Below are positions 7,522 to 16,395 of a stretch of DNA of 41,159 nucleotides, piece after piece (the stretch's first letter is position 1; each line of letters opens with the position of its first letter). The stretch lies in assembly GCA_025449775.1 (NCBI GenBank), contig JANWIS010000040.1, forward strand, positions 1-41,159, in the 5' to 3' direction. The notes beneath the pieces are model-generated. The model did no database searches. It was given only the letters and a program-made list of their open reading frames with translations, and was not told where the DNA came from. The stretch comes from Ignavibacteriaceae bacterium. Its GTDB lineage: Bacteria > Bacteroidota > Ignavibacteria > Ignavibacteriales > Ignavibacteriaceae. The position numbers and the translations under genes were made by a program.

Positions 7522-9951
7522 ATGAAATTCTGTATTAAAATAATTTTAACCGTATTAACTCTGAATTTATTTACTGTAATCTCGGCACAGGAAAGAACTG
7601 GCATTAATAGTTCATTAATAACCGGGAAGGTATTGGATGCTGATACGAAACATGCAATTGAATATGCTAATGTAGTTGTGCTTTCGAAAACAGATTCTAG
7701 TGTGGTTACCGGTGGAGTTACTGATGTAAGTGGTTATTTTAATCTTAATATTTCACCACTGGAAAGTTATGTTGTTGAGGTAAGATTTATTGGATATGAC
7801 ACAAAGCAAATTGAAATTCAAATCAACAAAGAATCCCGTAAACTCGATCTTGGCAATATTTTCATTCAACCATCAGCAATAAATTTATCTGATGTTGTTG
7901 TTCAGGGAGAAAGATCACCTGTCACTTATGAAATTGATAAAAAGGTTGTTAATCCGGATCAGATGCAAACTGTTATCTCAGGAAACGCAGCTGATATACT
8001 TGAAAATGTTCCTTCAGTCCAGGTGGATATAGACGGCAATGTCAGCTTGAGAGGAAGCCAGAACTTTATGGTATTGATTGATGGCAGACCATCTGTTCTT
8101 GATCCACAGGATGCTCTTCAACAGATTGCCGCAAGTTCTATTGAGAAGATTGAAATAATAACCAATCCTTCTGCAAAGTATGATCCTGAAGGTACAGCCG
8201 GAATAATAAATATTATACTGAAAAAAAATACTGGGTATGGATTGAATGGAATAGTTAATGCAAATGCTGGTATGTACGATAGTTATGGTGGAGATTTTTT
8301 AATCAACTATCAAAATGAAGGAATAAAAACTAACCTGGGATTTGATTACAACCAGAGATTCAATCCCGGAGTACAAAGACAAAACAGTATTTATTATTAC
8401 GACGATTATACTTCAACAATAAATTCAACTGGTGATGCCGACAGAGGAAGAACAAATTACGAAGGAAGAGGTGGAATCGAATTCACACTTGGTACGAATG
8501 ATAATTTAAGCTTTGGAGGAAGAGTAGGAAAAAGAGAAGGAGAACAAAAATTAAATCAGGATTACAATCAATTCTCAACTCAGGATTCAATTAATTTAAA
8601 TTACACAGGAACGAGCGATAGAACCCGTGGTGGAGTTTATTACTCTTTAAATTCAAACTACTCACATTACTTTGATATGAATGGACATCAGCTGCTGGTA
8701 GAATTATTTTACAGCAATCAGGAAAGTGATGAATTAACAACTACTTCAGAATTTAGCCAGGGAAGTCAGGTCAGCGGAAGAAAGACAAACGAGTTTGGTC
8801 CATCATCAGAATTCAGAGGAAAGTTGGATTACAGTCTTCCATTCAGTGATGTAAGTAAATTTGAAGCAGGTTACCAGGGTGAAGTTGAACTTTCTGATGA
8901 GACTAACGAACTTTTTGAGTACAATCAAAGTACAAATATGTATGATCTTCAATCAGAATTCAGCAATATGAATAGATATGAAACAGGTGAGCATGCCTTG
9001 TATTCAATGTACTCAAATAAAATATGGGAGCTTAGTTTGCAAGCAGGATTGCGGACTGAATTTACATATCGTACGATTGAGGTAATTACTCAAAATCAAT
9101 ATTTCGAACTTGATAGAGTTGATTATTTTCCAAGTTTACATTCTTCTTACAAGTTTGAAGGTGGAACTTCTCTTATGGCAAGTTATTCACGGAGAATTGA
9201 AAGACCTCGTGGCTGGGCACTTGAACCATTTCCAACATGGATTGATGCAAACAATGTCAGGATTGGAAATCCCGATCTTGAACCTGAATTTATTGATTCT
9301 TATGAAGCCGGTGTTCAAAGTTTTATTGGCGAATCTTCTTTCAGCACAGAATTATATTACAGGATTACAAAAAATAAAATAGAGCCGGTAAGTACAGCCG
9401 TCGATAGTAATATAACTGTAACTACATTCGACAACACAGGTAACGATTATTCACTCGGAGCTGAATTAATGTTTTACCTCGATCCATTTGATTTCTGGAA
9501 TATTAATCTGATGGGAAATATTTTTAATTACAGGGTTGAGGGTGAAATTTTTGATGAACCTTATTCAAGAGAAAGTTTTAACTGGCAGGGAAGATTTTAT
9601 AATACTTTTAAACTTTGGAGTTCAACTCAAATACAGTTCAATACTAATTACAACAGTCCAACCGTTACTTCCCAGGGAAGAATGGAAGAATTTATCAGTT
9701 CAGATATTTCGGTAAGACAGGAAATAATAAAAAGTATTCTTGCAGTAACATTCCAGGTACAGGATATCTTCAGTAGTTCAAAACGTGAATTTACGACTGA
9801 AGGATCTAATTTTTATAACTATACTTACTCCGATAGAAGCACTCCTACTTTTATGTTGCATCTTCGTTATACATTTAACAACTACGAACAAAAGCGAGAA
9901 GGCAGGGGAGAAGAGAATGGTGAGTTCGAAACCGGAGATGATTTTAACTGA
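7522..9951 (+). CDS. TonB-dependent-receptor-like outer-membrane beta-barrel protein
   Basis: Predicted outer-membrane protein of 809 residues. Domains in order: signal peptide ending ISA|QE (about 1-22); carboxypeptidase-regulatory beta-sandwich typical of Bacteroidota receptors (about 33-113, ITGKVLDADT...); plug domain (about 130-235, with ADILENVPSVQVDIDGNVSL and the end of the plug GTAGIINIILKK); then a long barrel of alternating aromatic strands of the OMP_b-brl_3 type. The final strand FMLHLRYTFNN is followed by a short acidic tail, so the barrel does not end at the last residue as in classical receptors. No substrate can be assigned, since no transport or regulatory partner is adjacent. 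It is transcribed alone. Its stop lies 12 bases from the convergent NFACT gene. Confidence 0.9.
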   Translation: MKFCIKIILTVLTLNLFTVISAQERTGINSSLITGKVLDADTKHAIEYANVVVLSKTDSSVVTGGVTDVSGYFNLNISPLESYVVEVRFIGYDTKQIEIQINKESRKLDLGNIFIQPSAINLSDVVVQGERSPVTYEIDKKVVNPDQMQTVISGNAADILENVPSVQVDIDGNVSLRGSQNFMVLIDGRPSVLDPQDALQQIAASSIEKIEIITNPSAKYDPEGTAGIINIILKKNTGYGLNGIVNANAGMYDSYGGDFLINYQNEGIKTNLGFDYNQRFNPGVQRQNSIYYYDDYTSTINSTGDADRGRTNYEGRGGIEFTLGTNDNLSFGGRVGKREGEQKLNQDYNQFSTQDSINLNYTGTSDRTRGGVYYSLNSNYSHYFDMNGHQLLVELFYSNQESDELTTTSEFSQGSQVSGRKTNEFGPSSEFRGKLDYSLPFSDVSKFEAGYQGEVELSDETNELFEYNQSTNMYDLQSEFSNMNRYETGEHALYSMYSNKIWELSLQAGLRTEFTYRTIEVITQNQYFELDRVDYFPSLHSSYKFEGGTSLMASYSRRIERPRGWALEPFPTWIDANNVRIGNPDLEPEFIDSYEAGVQSFIGESSFSTELYYRITKNKIEPVSTAVDSNITVTTFDNTGNDYSLGAELMFYLDPFDFWNINLMGNIFNYRVEGEIFDEPYSRESFNWQGRFYNTFKLWSSTQIQFNTNYNSPTVTSQGRMEEFISSDISVRQEIIKSILAVTFQVQDIFSSSKREFTTEGSNFYNYTYSDRSTPTFMLHLRYTFNNYEQKREGRGEENGEFETGDDFN

Positions 9952-9963
9952 GGACTTTTTGCT

Positions 9964-11607
9964 TCACTCTTGCCTTTCCTGCAAAGAAATAAATTCACAT
10001 CCATCCGGGATTTCCGGCTTCACAAGCAGAACATCTTCTCTTAATAAATGAACTGTTCCTGCAGAATCTCCTTTTTTCTTAACAACATATTTTTTGAAAG
10101 TGAAAGCAACCGGAGTAATACCGCTGGTTTTTGCTTTACTATGATACGCAGCAAGCGCCGCAGCTTTCTTTAAAATATTTTTTGGTACAGCTTCTTTAGC
10201 ATTGTCGACGCGAAGAACAACGTGCGAGCCTGAAACACCTCTTGCATGAAACCAATAATCATTCTGCTTTGCAAACTTTGTTGTAAGAAGGTCGTTGTTC
10301 TTACTATCTCTTCCGACAAATATTTTATACTTACCGTCAATTTTGTACTGCTTGAATTTAGAACTGATGTCGTTATCAGTTTCTTTTTGATCAGATGGTT
10401 TTATTTTTAATTTCTTCATCAATAATTCCAATTCCTTAATTGTTGTATTGTTATTCAACGAATCTTCTGCTTGCCTTAAAAATTTATATTCGGATTCAGC
10501 TTTTGTAATCAGCTCTTTTGATTTTGTAAAACCAGCTTTCTCTGCTCTGGATTTATCAAAATAAAGATCAACATTTTTTTGTGACGAAAGCTTTGGATTT
10601 AATTTAATAGTTATTGACTCACCACTTGTAAAAATGTCTTCAACAGTTATTGAAGTCATTCCTCTTTTAATCAAACCTAAATTAGCCAGCAAAAGATTAC
10701 CAAGTTTATTGAGCTCGTTAACTCTGGTTCCGCGATCAATTATAGCACGTATTTTGTTAATTTTATCTGTCACCTTATTAAGTTCGCGATCGAGATGATT
10801 ATTTATCAGTTTTAATTTTGATTGCCTGGCATTCAGATAAAATTGCTTTGAGAGCAGAAAATTTTCCGCCTCAAAAATGTCATCAAATATTTTTTTTTCT
10901 GTAAAGGAGAGACTTTTAAAGTTTTCAAACCCGAGATTTATTTCCCGAAGTTCCTCATCGATTAAAATACATGGTTTAGACATCCTGATTTCTTCAATGA
11001 TACTTTCAAGAAGTATAATGCTTTCTTTTTTATCAGGATTATTTGACCGGGCATTGAACTCCATAATAATATCTTTTCCAAGCACCGGATATTTTTTTCG
11101 GATCTCATCAGGATAGTTATCAGTTTCGCCTATTTCCAGATCCAATTTATTCCAGCCGGATATAAAAGTCTTTTTTGCGAATTCTGCTTTTGTCTGTTCC
11201 AGTAATTCTTCTTTAACCGATTTGAATGGGATTATTTGATTGGCTTTAGTCATGCAGAAAATATTTGTGTATTTACCACGGATCGCAAAGAAGAGTGTTG
11301 ATTGTTCACAGCTTATTTTAACAATCCTGTCGTCATCTGCTATCAGAAATGATGATATGACGTCACCGATCGCTTCCTCAAAGAAATTAACTGTATTTTT
11401 TTTTGCCCGTGAATAATTTTTCTTTAAAGTTAAATGTGCATTACCGGGAACCACACAAAACTCTGCAAAAATATTTTCATCAGATAATTTACAGTGAACA
11501 ATTAATGTTCCTCTTTCCTGTGAAAATACTTCCGCAATCTTTGCCCCTTTTAGAACCTTATTTGCATCAAGCATCAATCTGTTCAGAAAAAAGTAATTTT
11601 GTATCAA
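9964..11607 (-). CDS. NFACT-family protein, RqcH homologue (ribosome-associated quality control)
   Basis: Bacterial NFACT proteins such as RqcH bind the split 50S subunit carrying a stalled nascent chain and recruit tRNA-Ala to add alanine tails that mark it for proteolysis. The 547-residue protein has the NFACT-N domain (1-~180) containing the DR pair D93-R94, equivalent to the residues needed for tRNA handling in RqcH; a helical coiled-coil middle (about 240-410); and the NFACT-R/DUF814 domain (about 425-535) with VGRDSKNNDLLTT, DYWFHARGVSGSHVVLR and AAYHSKAK. The start is TTG; it keeps the family N-terminus with xxNYFFLNRL and I see no better ATG upstream. It is a single-gene unit divergent from the PASTA gene. 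Confidence 0.92.
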   Translation of the reverse strand: MIQNYFFLNRLMLDANKVLKGAKIAEVFSQERGTLIVHCKLSDENIFAEFCVVPGNAHLTLKKNYSRAKKNTVNFFEEAIGDVISSFLIADDDRIVKISCEQSTLFFAIRGKYTNIFCMTKANQIIPFKSVKEELLEQTKAEFAKKTFISGWNKLDLEIGETDNYPDEIRKKYPVLGKDIIMEFNARSNNPDKKESIILLESIIEEIRMSKPCILIDEELREINLGFENFKSLSFTEKKIFDDIFEAENFLLSKQFYLNARQSKLKLINNHLDRELNKVTDKINKIRAIIDRGTRVNELNKLGNLLLANLGLIKRGMTSITVEDIFTSGESITIKLNPKLSSQKNVDLYFDKSRAEKAGFTKSKELITKAESEYKFLRQAEDSLNNNTTIKELELLMKKLKIKPSDQKETDNDISSKFKQYKIDGKYKIFVGRDSKNNDLLTTKFAKQNDYWFHARGVSGSHVVLRVDNAKEAVPKNILKKAAALAAYHSKAKTSGITPVAFTFKKYVVKKKGDSAGTVHLLREDVLLVKPEIPDGCEFISLQERQE

Positions 11608-11700
11608 GACTTTATTGCTCTTCTATTATTCATCATTTGAAGTTTAAATTAAATGCAGAAGTATGGGAAAACCTAATACAGATTATCTTAGGTCATAAGT

Positions 11701-11709
11701 TTATCCACA
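11701..11709 (+). promoter_or_regulatory. Consensus DnaA box
   Basis: TTATCCACA is a perfect match to the DnaA 9-mer. It lies in the 151-base divergent region between the NFACT and PASTA genes, 15 bases upstream of the PASTA promoter. It is the only perfect copy I found, so it is not an origin by itself, but DnaA binding could affect either promoter. A chance match somewhere in the window is quite possible. Confidence 0.35.
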
Positions 11710-11723
11710 GTAAGACTTTTAAA

Positions 11724-11754
11724 TTGTATAAGTACACCTCAATTGATATATTTG
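11724..11754 (+). promoter_or_regulatory. Bacteroidota-type promoter of the PASTA-rpe operon
   Basis: TTG (11724-11726) and, after exactly 20 bases, TATATTTG (11747-11754), a perfect TAnnTTTG. Only four bases separate the -7 element from the ATG, so the message should begin at or within a base or two of the start codon. Confidence 0.55.
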
Positions 11755-11758
11755 ATTT

Positions 11759-12520
11759 ATGAAAAAATTCATTAGAACTCCTTTATTCAGGAAGATTGTT
11801 CTAGGTTTAGTTGGTTTCGGAGTATTTATTTTTATTCTCGATACTTTAATTATGCCTTGGTATGTCAGTTCAGCTGAGACCACAGTTCCAAATGTACTTG
11901 GAAGTAAAGAAGCCGATGCAATTGATTTGCTGATGCATAATGGTTTCAGACCTTTGATAAGCGATACTTCCTACGGACTAAAAGTTGCAAAAGGTGAGGT
12001 GTTTCTCCAAAAGCCCGAAGCAGGAAAAATTGTTAAAGTAGGCCGAACAGTTTACCTTTTTGTAAGCGGTGGAGATAAAGTTGTTTCAGTTCCTTTGCTT
12101 AAAGGTAAATCAATTCTCGATGCAAAATTTGCTTTAGAAAGATTAGGTTTAAAGCTTGGAAGAATCGAACGTGTTTCATCCAGCAAGCCGGAAGACATGA
12201 TCTTCGATCAGCAGTATGCTGAAGGAACTACATTAAAACAAGGTGGAGTTGTTGGAGTAACTGTTAGTGCAGGTAGAGGAGGAGGTTCTGTAATTGTACC
12301 CGATCTTATTGGAAAAACTTTATCCGATGCAAGAAGAATTCTTTCAGACAACTCATTGATTGTAGGAAAAATTAATTTTCAGCAGTCTTCAACTCTTTTG
12401 CCGAATACAATTCTCGATCAATATCCAAGCAGTGGAAATAAATTAAACCCCGGTGACGCTGTAGATATTTTTGTTACTAAACCAGCTGATAGAAATATTT
12501 CAGACGAGGAGAACGAATAG
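11759..12520 (+). CDS. Membrane-anchored triple-PASTA protein without a kinase domain
   Basis: A 253-residue protein with a short cytoplasmic N-terminus, one transmembrane helix (about 13-35) and three extracytoplasmic PASTA domains (about 41-104, 107-172, 178-242), each opening with V-P-x-L/V-x-G and ending in a VxVS-like strand. PASTA domains bind peptidoglycan fragments, and in Firmicutes and Actinobacteria they sit on Ser/Thr kinases or penicillin-binding proteins. Here there is no catalytic domain, so it is a candidate cell-wall sensor or scaffold. A short acidic tail (SDEENE) ends the protein. It is two bases from rpe and a few genes before the cyclic-di-AMP synthase, whose product also controls wall and turgor balance. 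Confidence 0.88.
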   Translation: MKKFIRTPLFRKIVLGLVGFGVFIFILDTLIMPWYVSSAETTVPNVLGSKEADAIDLLMHNGFRPLISDTSYGLKVAKGEVFLQKPEAGKIVKVGRTVYLFVSGGDKVVSVPLLKGKSILDAKFALERLGLKLGRIERVSSSKPEDMIFDQQYAEGTTLKQGGVVGVTVSAGRGGGSVIVPDLIGKTLSDARRILSDNSLIVGKINFQQSSTLLPNTILDQYPSSGNKLNPGDAVDIFVTKPADRNISDEENE

Positions 12521-12522
12521 TA

Positions 12523-13176
12523 ATGGCACTTATTGCTCCTTCAATTCTTTCTGCAGATTTCACAAATCTTTCACAGCAAATCAGGTTAGCTGAAATGGGC
12601 GGTGCAGATTGGATTCACTGCGATGTAATGGATGGACATTTTGTTCCAAACATAACCATCGGTCCTGTAATAGTTAAAGCTGCAAGAAAAATTACAAAGC
12701 TTCCTGTAGATGTTCATTTGATGATTGAGAATCCGGATAAATATCTTGAAGCATTCGCAGATGCAGGAGCAGATTATCTCTCTGTTCATGTAGAAGAAGT
12801 TGTTCACCTTAACAGAACAATTGAACGGATAAAAGAACTTGGCTGTAAAGCCGGTGTGGTTGTTAATCCTGCAACACCGGTTAACAGCATTCTTGATATT
12901 GCAGAATCTATAAATCTTTTACTAATAATGACCGTCAATCCCGGATTTGGAGGACAAAAATTTATTCCTAACTCGATAAGAAGAATTGAAGAAGCTGTAA
13001 ATCTAAGAGAAAGATTAAAAGCAAGTTTCCTTATAGAAATTGATGGTGGTGTAAATAAAGAAACGATCATCGAAGCAAAGAAAGCCGGAGTTGATATTTT
13101 TGTTGCTGGTTCCGCAATCTTTGATGCCGATAATATTACTGCTGCAACTGCTGAATTAAAAAACCTTGTGAAATAA
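12523..13176 (+). CDS. rpe: Ribulose-phosphate 3-epimerase
   Basis: Interconverts ribulose-5-phosphate and xylulose-5-phosphate in the pentose phosphate pathway. The 217-residue TIM barrel has PSILSADF (6-13), metal ligands in HCDVMDGHFVPN (H32, D34 and the conserved D37/H39), DVHLMIENP with H65, the flexible loop VNPGFGGQKF and EIDGGVN with the second catalytic aspartate. All expected residues are present. It follows the PASTA gene by two bases and is surely cotranscribed; the pairing has no obvious functional logic. A 76-base gap follows before folP. Confidence 0.97.
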   Translation: MALIAPSILSADFTNLSQQIRLAEMGGADWIHCDVMDGHFVPNITIGPVIVKAARKITKLPVDVHLMIENPDKYLEAFADAGADYLSVHVEEVVHLNRTIERIKELGCKAGVVVNPATPVNSILDIAESINLLLIMTVNPGFGGQKFIPNSIRRIEEAVNLRERLKASFLIEIDGGVNKETIIEAKKAGVDIFVAGSAIFDADNITAATAELKNLVK

Positions 13177-13252
13177 TTTCCAGATTTTTTTTCATCAATA
13201 AAAATTAAGAACTGCAATCCAAACCTCAACTCAGAAAATTGCAAGTGACAAA

Positions 13253-14083
13253 ATGGCCATTTATAAAATCGGGAACAGAGCGTTCGACTTTCATTTTGCT
13301 TTTGTAATGGGAATTTTAAATGTAACGCCCGATTCTTTTTCTGATGGCGGTTTGTATGAAAATAAAAAAAGTGCTGTGGCTCATGCAATAAAAATGATTG
13401 ATGAAGGTGCTGATATTGTAGATATTGGCGGTGAATCAACAAGACCCGGGTCTGAACCTGTTAATGAAGATGAGGAGATGCGAAGAGTAATTCCTGTCAT
13501 CAAAGAAATTCTTGCTTTAAAACCCGATGCAATTATTTCGGTTGATACAACAAAATCAAATGTTGCCAGGAAAGCTCTCGAAAATGGTGCTGTCATTGTA
13601 AATGATATTAGCGGCGGAACATTTGATCCGAAAATTTTTGATGTTGTAAGCCAATCAAATGCTTCGATGGTTTTGATGCATATTAAAGGCAAACCAAAGA
13701 CTATGCAGGATCTTCCTGAATATTCTGATGTTGTATCAGAGGTTTATGATTTTCTTGCTTCTCAAGCCTGCATTGCTGCTGAGAAGGGTATTGAAAAAAT
13801 AATTGTGGATCCAGGAATAGGTTTTGGAAAAAAATTAGAACACAATCTCGCTTTAATTGAAAGGGTAGAATATTTTAAATCATTATCGTTTCCAATTTTG
13901 ATCGGGTTATCGAGGAAATCTTTTATTGGAAATATTTTAGATTTACCTGTTGAAGAAAGAGATGATGCAACAAATGCACTTAATTCTTATGTAATATCAA
14001 AAGGTGTAAGGATTGTACGGACTCATAATGTTAAACAAGCTGTTGAGACGTGTAAATTATTTAACAGAATAATAAGCAACTAA
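13253..14083 (+). CDS. folP: Dihydropteroate synthase
   Basis: Joins p-aminobenzoate to dihydropterin pyrophosphate in folate synthesis and is the target of sulfonamides. The 276 residues show both pterin-binding signatures: MGILNVTPDSFSDGG (19-33) and DIVDIGGESTRPGSE (54-68). Further motifs are IIVDPGIGFGK, GLSRKSFIG and the C-terminal RTHNVK. The stop codon shares one base with the cdaA start (TAATG), so the two are translationally coupled. The folP-cdaA pairing is common in Bacteroidota and relatives and supports the lineage. Confidence 0.97.
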   Translation: MAIYKIGNRAFDFHFAFVMGILNVTPDSFSDGGLYENKKSAVAHAIKMIDEGADIVDIGGESTRPGSEPVNEDEEMRRVIPVIKEILALKPDAIISVDTTKSNVARKALENGAVIVNDISGGTFDPKIFDVVSQSNASMVLMHIKGKPKTMQDLPEYSDVVSEVYDFLASQACIAAEKGIEKIIVDPGIGFGKKLEHNLALIERVEYFKSLSFPILIGLSRKSFIGNILDLPVEERDDATNALNSYVISKGVRIVRTHNVKQAVETCKLFNRIISN

Positions 14084-14901
14084 TGTTTGAACTTTTCAAA
14101 ATAGGGTTTCTCTCAGTTAATTTTCTCGATGTAGTCGATGTTCTTATCGTTGGTTTTATTGTATATAAACTCTATACAACTCTGAGAGGAACAATTGCAG
14201 CACAGATTTTTATCGGACTGATAATAATTTTAATTTTTTCATTTGCTGCTCAGGCTGTTCAACTTAAAGCGTTAAACTGGTTACTGAGGTTGATAACCGA
14301 CATTTGGGTTATTGCATTCGTAATTTTATTCCAGCCGGAAATAAGGAGATTATTAGTTCTGTTAGCAAGAAATCCTGTGATGAAAATTTTTGGTAAGCAT
14401 GACATACACGAATCAGCTGAAATAATTGTTGATGCATCATTCGAACTTTCTCAACATCAGTACGGTGCATTGATTGTCATTGTCAGAGAAACAGGCATAC
14501 GTGGTTATGCTGAAACAGGTGAAATCTTACAAGCCAAACTAAGCAAGTCTTTACTAACATCGATTTTTTTTCCAAAATCTTCTTTGCACGATGGTGCAGT
14601 AATTATCAAAGGAAATGTAATTGAAGCAGCACGCTGTACACTTCCACTTTCTGCCACAACACAAGTTGATGGTGAAAACCTTGGTATGAGACATAGAGCC
14701 GGAATGGGAATAAGTGAACAGGCAGATGTTATAAGTGTAATTGTATCAGAAGAGACAGGCGGAATTTCTATAGCCGAAAATGGAATTTTAAGCACAGGGT
14801 TATCAAAAGATTCACTCAGGAAAAAATTAAAAGAAGCATTTGTAACACCTACACCAAAAAGCTGGAAAGTTTTATTTGAACAATTCAAAGGACAAAAATA
14901 A
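14083..14901 (+). CDS. cdaA: Diadenylate cyclase (cyclic-di-AMP synthase)
   Basis: Makes the second messenger c-di-AMP from two ATP; in other bacteria this controls potassium and osmolyte transport and cell-wall balance. The N-terminus has three membrane helices (about 16-31, 37-58, 64-84), followed by a DisA_N catalytic domain with the DGA motif (170-172) and RHR motif (203-205) needed for catalysis. The 272 residues match CdaA rather than DisA, which has a DNA-binding tail. No cdaR-like regulator or phosphodiesterase is adjacent. It overlaps folP by one base and the next gene by 26. Confidence 0.96.
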   Translation: MFELFKIGFLSVNFLDVVDVLIVGFIVYKLYTTLRGTIAAQIFIGLIIILIFSFAAQAVQLKALNWLLRLITDIWVIAFVILFQPEIRRLLVLLARNPVMKIFGKHDIHESAEIIVDASFELSQHQYGALIVIVRETGIRGYAETGEILQAKLSKSLLTSIFFPKSSLHDGAVIIKGNVIEAARCTLPLSATTQVDGENLGMRHRAGMGISEQADVISVIVSEETGGISIAENGILSTGLSKDSLRKKLKEAFVTPTPKSWKVLFEQFKGQK

Positions 14902-15556
14902 TATTAACACTTCAGTCTGTGCTGTTATCCCATTTTATAATGAGAAAGAAACTCTTCACAAAACCCTTAACGAAACTTGTAAATATGTTCAGTTTATTTT
15001 TGCAATTGATGATGGCTCAAATGATGCCTGGCAGGAAATAAAATTAGATAGGCCTGAAATAAAGTATATAAGTCTTGGCAAAAATTCCGGAAAGGGGAGA
15101 GCATTAAAAGTTGGATTTGAAAACGCCGTATCAGAGGGATTTGAATATGTAATAACACTTGATGCCGACCTTCAGCATGAACCAAAATATATTCCACAGC
15201 TTTTAGAAAGAACGAGAGAATTTGATATTGTTATCGGCAACAGATTGTATGACTTGAAACAAATGCCTTTACAGAGAAGATTGAGCAATAAAATAACCTC
15301 GTTTTTACTCAGCAAAAAAACGGGTCAAAAAATTCTCGACAGTCAATGCGGATTCAGAGCATATTCTTCAAAAGTATTCAAAGAAGTAAAAACTTTTCGT
15401 AATGGATTTGAAGCAGAAAGTGAAATTATTGTGATAGCAGCCAGGAATGGTTCTAAAATAGGATTTGTTGATATTCCTGCAATCTATGGAAATGAGAAAA
15501 GTAAAATGAGAGCAATGCAAGCAATCATTGGTTTCATAAAAGTTTTATTCAGTTAA
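14876..15556 (+). CDS. Family 2 glycosyltransferase (polyprenyl-phosphate sugar transferase type)
   Basis: A 226-residue GT-A glycosyltransferase resembling dolichol/polyprenyl-phosphate mannosyl- or glucosyltransferases. Visible motifs are the N-terminal AVIPFYNEKETL, AIDDGS (nucleotide binding), GKGRALKVGFE, the metal-binding DADLQHEP, and the acceptor-side DSQCGFRAYS plus NGFEAESE. There are no transmembrane helices, so it is probably peripheral on the inner membrane and the sugar is unknown. The only usable start is TTG, 26 bases inside cdaA; there is no ATG or GTG before the conserved core. This overlap implies coupled translation with cdaA. The transferred sugar could feed envelope glycans or glycoproteins (inference). 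Confidence 0.9.
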   Translation: MNNSKDKNNINTSVCAVIPFYNEKETLHKTLNETCKYVQFIFAIDDGSNDAWQEIKLDRPEIKYISLGKNSGKGRALKVGFENAVSEGFEYVITLDADLQHEPKYIPQLLERTREFDIVIGNRLYDLKQMPLQRRLSNKITSFLLSKKTGQKILDSQCGFRAYSSKVFKEVKTFRNGFEAESEIIVIAARNGSKIGFVDIPAIYGNEKSKMRAMQAIIGFIKVLFS

Positions 15557-15600
15557 ACCAATGTGAGAATTATTAGATCGTAAAAGGATTAATTATCCAG

Positions 15601-15608
15601 TATTTTTG
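15601..15608 (+). promoter_or_regulatory. Putative -7 promoter element for the UPF0173 gene
   Basis: TATTTTTG matches TAnnTTTG exactly. Twenty bases upstream the triplet is TCG rather than TTG. It would give a leader of about 50 bases before the TTG start at 15661. Confidence 0.3.
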
Positions 15609-15660
15609 TAAGTTGATTGAAAGTAAAATACATTCAATACAGTGATTGTGGAAGGAAAAT

Positions 15661-16338
15661 TTGAAGCTCAGATATTTTTCACACTCAGCTTTTCAGCTGA
15701 TTACCAATGCAGGTAAAAGAATATTGATCGATCCGTTTCTTGATGAAAACCCGACATCTCCGGTAAATTCAAAAGATGTGAATGCAGATTATATAGTTAT
15801 AACACATGCTCACGGTGATCATCTCGGTGATAGTTTTAAAATTGCTGAAAGATGCAAATCAATATTTATTTGTGTCAATGAGCTTGCTGAATACTGTAAG
15901 TCAAAAGGATACAATGCACACAATATGCATATAGGTGGAAGTCATAATTTTGATTTTGGAAAAGTGAAATTTACAATTGCTCATCACGGATCTATGACAC
16001 CTGATAACAAATATGGCGGACCAGCTTCAGGCGTTGTTATTTCTGCTGATGGGAAAAGCGTTTACCATACTGGCGACACAGGTTTATTTTATGATATGAA
16101 GCTGATCGGGGAGGTGACACCAATCGATTATATGCTCGTTCCAATCGGTGATAATTATACAATGGGGATTACGGATGCTGTAAAGGCAGTTGAGCTTGTA
16201 TCACCAAAGAATGCTATTCCAATGCATTACAATACATTTCCTGTGATAGCGGCAGATCCGAACCAATTTAAAAAATTAGCCGAAGGCAAGGGAATCAAAA
16301 CTCGTGTAATGGATTATGGTGAGGAGATTGACCTTTAA
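15661..16338 (+). CDS. UPF0173-family metal-dependent hydrolase (metallo-beta-lactamase fold)
   Basis: A 225-residue metallo-beta-lactamase-fold protein of the UPF0173 group; the substrate is not known. The zinc motif THAHGDHLGD gives H49, H51, D53 and H54. Further ligands lie in AHHGS, YHTGDTGLF and the final AIPMHYNTFP. I choose the TTG at 15661, giving MKLRYFSHSAF, which matches the family N-terminus. A strong GGAAGGA site (15650-15656) lies 4 bases upstream of it. A TTG five codons earlier would place that site inside the coding region. It stands alone between the glycosyltransferase and parA. Confidence 0.9.
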   Translation: MKLRYFSHSAFQLITNAGKRILIDPFLDENPTSPVNSKDVNADYIVITHAHGDHLGDSFKIAERCKSIFICVNELAEYCKSKGYNAHNMHIGGSHNFDFGKVKFTIAHHGSMTPDNKYGGPASGVVISADGKSVYHTGDTGLFYDMKLIGEVTPIDYMLVPIGDNYTMGITDAVKAVELVSPKNAIPMHYNTFPVIAADPNQFKKLAEGKGIKTRVMDYGEEIDL

Positions 16339-16395
16339 AGATGAATTTAGAAATAATATTTTTACGACCGTGATAAAAACTAATTATCAAATCAG

